64,000 bases of DNA from Branchiostoma belcheri (lineage: Eukaryota > Chordata > Leptocardii > Amphioxiformes > Branchiostomatidae), in the NCBI RefSeq assembly GCF_001625305.1, contig NW_017804021.1, positions 569,839 through 633,838 of the forward strand, in the 5' to 3' direction. Within the stretch, counting starts at the first letter, position 1. Every line of letters begins with the position of its first letter. The notes below the pieces were generated by a model. That model worked only from the letters and a program-made list of their open reading frames with translations, made no database searches and was not told where the DNA came from. Below, in pieces: positions 59,981-64,000 of this stretch. A program made the position numbers and the translations under genes.

Positions 59981-61382
59981 TTTAATTTTCTTTTTAACAG
60001 ACGCTGTTTTGCTTTTAACACTCAAAAACTTATTATTCAAGTCTCGACATATGTCTTTTTTTTACTTTCTTTTTAACATCTGCTGTTTTGCTTTTTAACA
60101 TTCAAAAACTAGTTGTTAACGTTACTACTTATTATTTTAACATAAAAAAAACTAGTTGTTATTACTGTTCTTTCCATTATATGGGCAAGTGTTGCCTGAT
60201 ATTGCATTCTTGGGGATTAACATTCTCGCCATGGGTAATATATTACATGTAGTATGGCCATTGACAAGCTGCCAATATAAAAAAACATGCACAATTGAAA
60301 TCAATTGCTCCTGACATTACATAAGAAATCTTTGTATTTCAGATTTGATAATTAAGAATCTAATTTCCTCACTTAAAAATGACGTGAACTAGCTCCTAAT
60401 GAGCATCAATTCTGGTTATCTTTTCCTAAACTATCTACATGCCAATAGTGACAATCCCAATGTACATGTGTATGTAGTATAGCATAGCTAGATTTCAATC
60501 AAAGACTTTATCATCACTTCATAAAAAAAACATATTTTTTGCAAAAGACAAGAATAAAGAAAATTGTTGTACAACCCAAATGTGTGAGTCTACTTCCAAT
60601 ACGTCTTGCTAAAGTATGATACACTAGAATTACCTTTTCACTGTATCACTGCGATGTACATTTTCAATTGCTTATAATACCTAGAAATTTAGCGTCAGCA
60701 ACTCACAAACCAAGGAAAACACACATTACTCCTTTGTGTATATATCATACTAATCAGCCAAAATCACAGTTGCTTGCAGTAACGCCCTTCCTCGCTAGGG
60801 AACATTATATTAATCTTTACAGTGTCCAGCACAAGTTGCTCTCCTCAAAAAACAGAAGAGTCGTACACAAAACAAACTTTCCTACAGACTACACCGGCAA
60901 ACGACAGCTTTTTCAAAAGCACTTGTTTAAATTGAGTCTGCAGATGACAATATCATCTAATGCAGATAGTAAAGATCAACATGTTGTAAATACTAAAATA
61001 ATATATGAAAGGTGATGTAGAATTATAGCATAATTAAGGAGGTCCAGTTTATTTAACGTGACAGTCCTTGCTTGCTTTTATTTGGTCACTGACCATATTT
61101 CATATTCCCATGGATTCTCTACTGACAGCAAGTAGGTTCTTACGTATACTGACAGTCAATAAGGTTTAAAAGGTTGACAAATACCATTCTCTAGGCTTGT
61201 CTTTGCCTCCTTCCACCTGTTCTACTGCCCACTGTGCCCCTTATTCGTCACTAAGTCTTGTAAATTGAGCCAGTCACCAGTCAATGCCTTCTTTTCTTTT
61301 CTGGCCTCATTTTATATAGCCTGGGTGTCAGGCTGTTGCCAGGGCTGGTATATAGGCAAGCTTATGGGCTCCAGGACCAACC

Positions 61383-61472
61383 TAGCCTGGGTAGCATATA
61401 TCCTGATTAGTTTTATGTTGGTCGGTAGCAACTGTAGGAGTGGACATAAACTAACCAGGATGGTACCCAGGC
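61383..61472. mobile_element. 90-bp foldback element (TAGCCTGGGTA family), copy 2
   Basis: TAGCCTGGGTAGCATATATC and CTGATTAG, then an inverted right arm CTAACCAGGATGGTACCCAGGC. Same family as 14435-14514. Confidence 0.75.
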
Positions 61473-62114
61473 CAGGGCTAACCTGTCCCCTTAGCTATCT
61501 TATCACAGACCCAGCCAAACTGAGAACTGTCCTTTGTGGCCCTGGGAACAGTATGGCATCCAGGCTATGTTTCATATTGTAGCTTCAGAAAGGACTTACA
61601 TACGATATTGTAAAGTTGAAAATATTCAATGGCTACCATCCATGGCTATTTTTCACTTTCCTGTTCCTTGCCCCCAATTTGAGCAGAATGTATGGTTCCA
61701 TGCTTAGAATGTGGCCCTTGAGGTTTTTGTTCCTCTCTGAGGCAAGAAGACTGTATTACTGATGTATTGGTGATATTGTACTTTCTGCCTTGTTGTGTAT
61801 GGTGGACATATCTGATGTTGGTGCCCTACCGACAGTATTATATGTCATTGTGCTCCCTATTAACTTACAGTCCATTGAAGTCTTCCCATTTCATCCACAC
61901 ATGGCTGACACACAGATAACCCCCAGGGCTCGAAATAATTTTTTTTGCATACCTGTGCTGGTTCAGGTAACATTGAAAATTATGTGTACCTTTGCCAGAC
62001 AAGTTGTATCTGCACAACTCAGAATTTACGAAGGTTGGATCACAGCTTCATGCTAAAAACTGTTCATAAATCATTGCCATTATTTCTTTTATACTTCATA
62101 GGTGGTAACAGTTA

Positions 62115-62260
62115 ATGCTACAAACAAAAATCCACATACACCTACATGTATATATAGACCAGTTCAGGTTAGGTGCAGGTAGACATCAGAAATACCTGCA
62201 CAGGTCACTTTCACTTACACTAAGCTGCATATGCAGGTGGTATTTCAAGCCCTGCCCTGG
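62115..62260 (-). repeat. Dispersed CAGGT-rich repeat, minus-orientation copy
   Basis: Contains AGGTTAGGTGCAGGTAGACA, CAGAAATACCTGCACAGGT and the inverted head ATATGCAGGTGGTATTTCAA then GCCCTG. Matches the tandem array at 19594 in reverse orientation. Confidence 0.7.
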
Positions 62261-62847
62261 TTTCAATTCTTTGGCCCATGTTGAAAATTTTTCATCTTAT
62301 ATACTGGTTAATAAGACTATTAGAATGATGGGCACGGATACAGTAAACTAGGGTACAACAAACTCTCAAATGTGTCGTTAAGGCTTTTGTCTGCCGTAAT
62401 TGCTACCTGGAGATATATAGTTGGCATTAAATTAATGCAAATTGTAGCTCATACTAGATAACATATTACATATTCCCTCATTTTTCATCAAGGACTATAC
62501 CATTGGAAAATACATGAGGGGTGAACTGTTAACCTTTCTGATATTTTTCTTTTTTCATTTTCATTCAAGTAACTAGTAAAGTTCCCCAGTGGTAACTTTT
62601 AGCACTGGTACAATGGATTGTATGAAGACTGTAGGGAGTTGCCATCACTAGCAGTCTTTCTCAGTCACCTTATTATCTGATATTTAAAAAAAAATGATCT
62701 GTTGGCCATCACCCCCCATCAACTGTTTCAAGTGAAATATCCTTGACACAACATTTGGAAGCACACATCACTAGTCAGGCATGAATTCACATTTGTGATC
62801 TGTTTTGCTTGCAGTGTTTCTAAGCAGATAGGCATTGCTGGCCAGCC

Positions 62848-63499
62848 ATGGAGGACTACAAGTTCCTGTTTAAGATAGTGTTGATAGGCAACGCAGGGGT
62901 TGGGAAGACTTGCCTCGTCAGACGTTTCACACAGGTGAGTTTGTTTGTTTGTTTTGCATAACCGATTAACTGCCTATAGGCATAATACACCAATTTTGAA
63001 CAGTAAGTTCAAGCTGATCAGACTAAGGTTTAATGTACTCACACTGGTAAGGATTAATTTTCATTTGCCCATAGTTTTTGCTCACACAAAATAGTGCACA
63101 TCTGTGCATAATGTCATCTTCAAATGCATATAAGCATAGACATGTATAGTGTCAATCGTACTGAGCTTGTCATCTGTGATTATACTAAATTTTCACAGAT
63201 GCTCCGTTGGTGAGTACTTGTTTTGTAACCAGATAGGTGCGTTCCCACTGTGTACAGTAAACCATTGTGAAAACATTTTTTCAGGGCTGGAAGCAGCAAC
63301 AATGTAGACAGTTACATACTATACTGCTGCATGTACTAGACACCAATATATAGTTTACCATGTACAGCATTTGGGACTTTTGGGTCATACCATTTTCCTT
63401 GTTCCTTCCCTACAGGGCCTGTTCCCCCCTGGACAGGGAGCTACCATTGGTGTAGACTTCATGATCAAGACAGTGGATGTGGATGGGGACAAGGTCAAG
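62848..63499 (+). CDS. RAB30: RAB30 small GTPase, first two coding exons (partial)
   Basis: Golgi-associated Rab-family GTPase. Exon 1 coding part 62848-62934 and exon 2 63416-63499; the rest is beyond the window. Protein so far: [29 protein letters not shown], then [20 protein letters not shown] and [16 protein letters not shown] is the P-loop, and ATIGVDF with its Thr is the switch I effector region. [20 protein letters not shown] is nearly unique to RAB30 among Rabs. The phase-0 junction is after FTQ, with GTGAGT and GTAAGA donors. Head-to-head with PCF11, an arrangement I recall from the human genome. Confidence 0.93.
62940..63040 (-). mobile_element. SINE-like element (TTTG)n, second copy
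   Basis: TTTGTTTGTTTGTTTTGCAT, AACCGATTA..., then ACACCAATTTTGAACAGTAA GTTCAAGCTG, the same block as at 6189-6255. It begins 6 bases after the RAB30 exon 1 donor, the same placement relative to a donor as in PLK4. Confidence 0.55.
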
Positions 63500-63527
63500 G
63501 TAAGATAGCCGCCATGCTTCATAGATC

Positions 63528-63610
63528 TAGCACATTGGCAGAACATACTGCACCTGCACACAACTTCAGCGGAACATTTTGTTTAAAGTCATATCCAGTC
63601 ATACCAAAGA
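63528..63610. repeat. Dispersed repeat family A, partial copy
   Basis: ACATTGGCAGAACATACTGC, ACCTGCACAC and GCGGAACATTTTGTTTAAAG resemble the start of family A copies (for example 9376-9440). Confidence 0.45.
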
Positions 63611-63640
63611 CTTTAGAAATGGTACATGCTGCTTTCTCTG

Positions 63641-64000
63641 CTTAGCACTCAGCATTTGGGAAAGAGTATGGGAGTTAAACACACACCACTACCAGTCAGA
63701 CTTGTGACAAACCCTACAGGAGCAGAGCCTGTCTAGTTGCTCACAGTCGAGTCCACAAACAGTGAACAGATGCACCTGCCAGGATGCAAAGGACTATGAT
63801 GATGACCAGTGGACTAACCCCCTGCTTAGCACTCAGCATTTGGGAAAGAGTATGGGAGTTAAACACACACCACTACCAGTCAGACTTGTGACAAACCCTA
63901 CAGGAGCAGAGCCTGTCTAGTTGCTCACAGTCGAGTCCACAAACAGTGAACAGATGCACCTGCCAGGATGCAAAGGACTATGATGATGACCAGTGGACTA
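63641..64000. repeat. 184-bp tandem duplication, running past the window end
   Basis: The unit starts CTTAGCACTCAGCATTTGGG at 63641 and again at 63825. The second copy is visible for 176 bp and I see no difference from the first. It lies in the RAB30 intron after exon 2. The identity means a very recent duplication, an actively homogenised satellite, or an assembly artefact. Confidence 0.9.

Larger units (their letters stand above)
57687..62814 (+). other. Large RAB30 first intron, no other gene seen
   Basis: About 5.1 kb, A/T-rich. It contains a palindrome (58786-58808), a 15-bp-arm hairpin (59571-59604), a tRNA-like sequence (59899-59980), a foldback element (61383-61472) and a CAGGT repeat (62115-62260). 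A 115-aa open frame at 60668-61015 has no similarity that I recognise and is A/T-rich. Confidence 0.55.

Noticed and set aside
60668-61015. 115-codon frame in the RAB30 intron
   Set aside because: A/T-rich, no recognisable domain, no initiator or splice context.

Overview
This is animal nuclear DNA: intron-rich genes with GT-AG splice sites, vertebrate-like protein families, and introns crowded with short foldback elements, SINE-like repeats and non-LTR retrotransposon fragments. The protein sequences (close to vertebrate PLK4, PCF11, RAB30 and HSPA4/HSPA4L) together with the repeat content suggest an invertebrate chordate, most likely amphioxus (Branchiostoma). That species call is inference.

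Layout. (1) 1-13.8 kb: a divergent pair. The first coding exon of an Hsp110-family gene (HSPA4/HSPA4L, minus strand, 2965-3071) lies 698 bp from the start codon of a complete 17-exon PLK4 gene (plus strand, 3770-13094, 1135 aa as spliced here). A perfect three-unit heat-shock element sits between them. (2) 14.7-18.9 kb: a minus-strand gene I do not recognise; its last three exons are solid and its 5' part is uncertain or damaged. (3) 18.9-33.7 kb: no intact cellular gene, but a stack of mobile-element debris: tandem repeats, LINE pieces, a LINE interrupted by a gag-like element, a Ty3/gypsy integrase scrap, a TIR element with a LINE nested inside it, MULE-like transposase remnants, and an orphan TRAF/MATH-domain fragment. 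(4) 33.75-38.04 kb: a complete 7-exon gene for a 301-aa protein of unknown function, built from a duplicated two-exon module. (5) 41.36-57.01 kb, minus strand: a nearly complete PCF11 (pre-mRNA cleavage and 3'-end processing), with one assembly gap of 20 N. It has a huge exon carrying about 17 Trp/Arg-rich repeats. (6) 57.0-64.0 kb: PCF11 is head-to-head with RAB30 (plus strand), whose 5' non-coding exon and first two coding exons are visible before the window ends in a 184-bp tandem duplication.

How the genes relate: they are housekeeping genes without an operon-like relationship. Two neighbour pairs (HSPA4L-PLK4 and PCF11-RAB30) are, as I recall, also neighbours in human, which suggests very old microsynteny. 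Each pair shares a compact promoter region here. Exon coordinates were worked out by hand from splice consensus and reading-frame continuity; the summed PLK4 and 301-aa gene exons are exact multiples of three, which supports the models.
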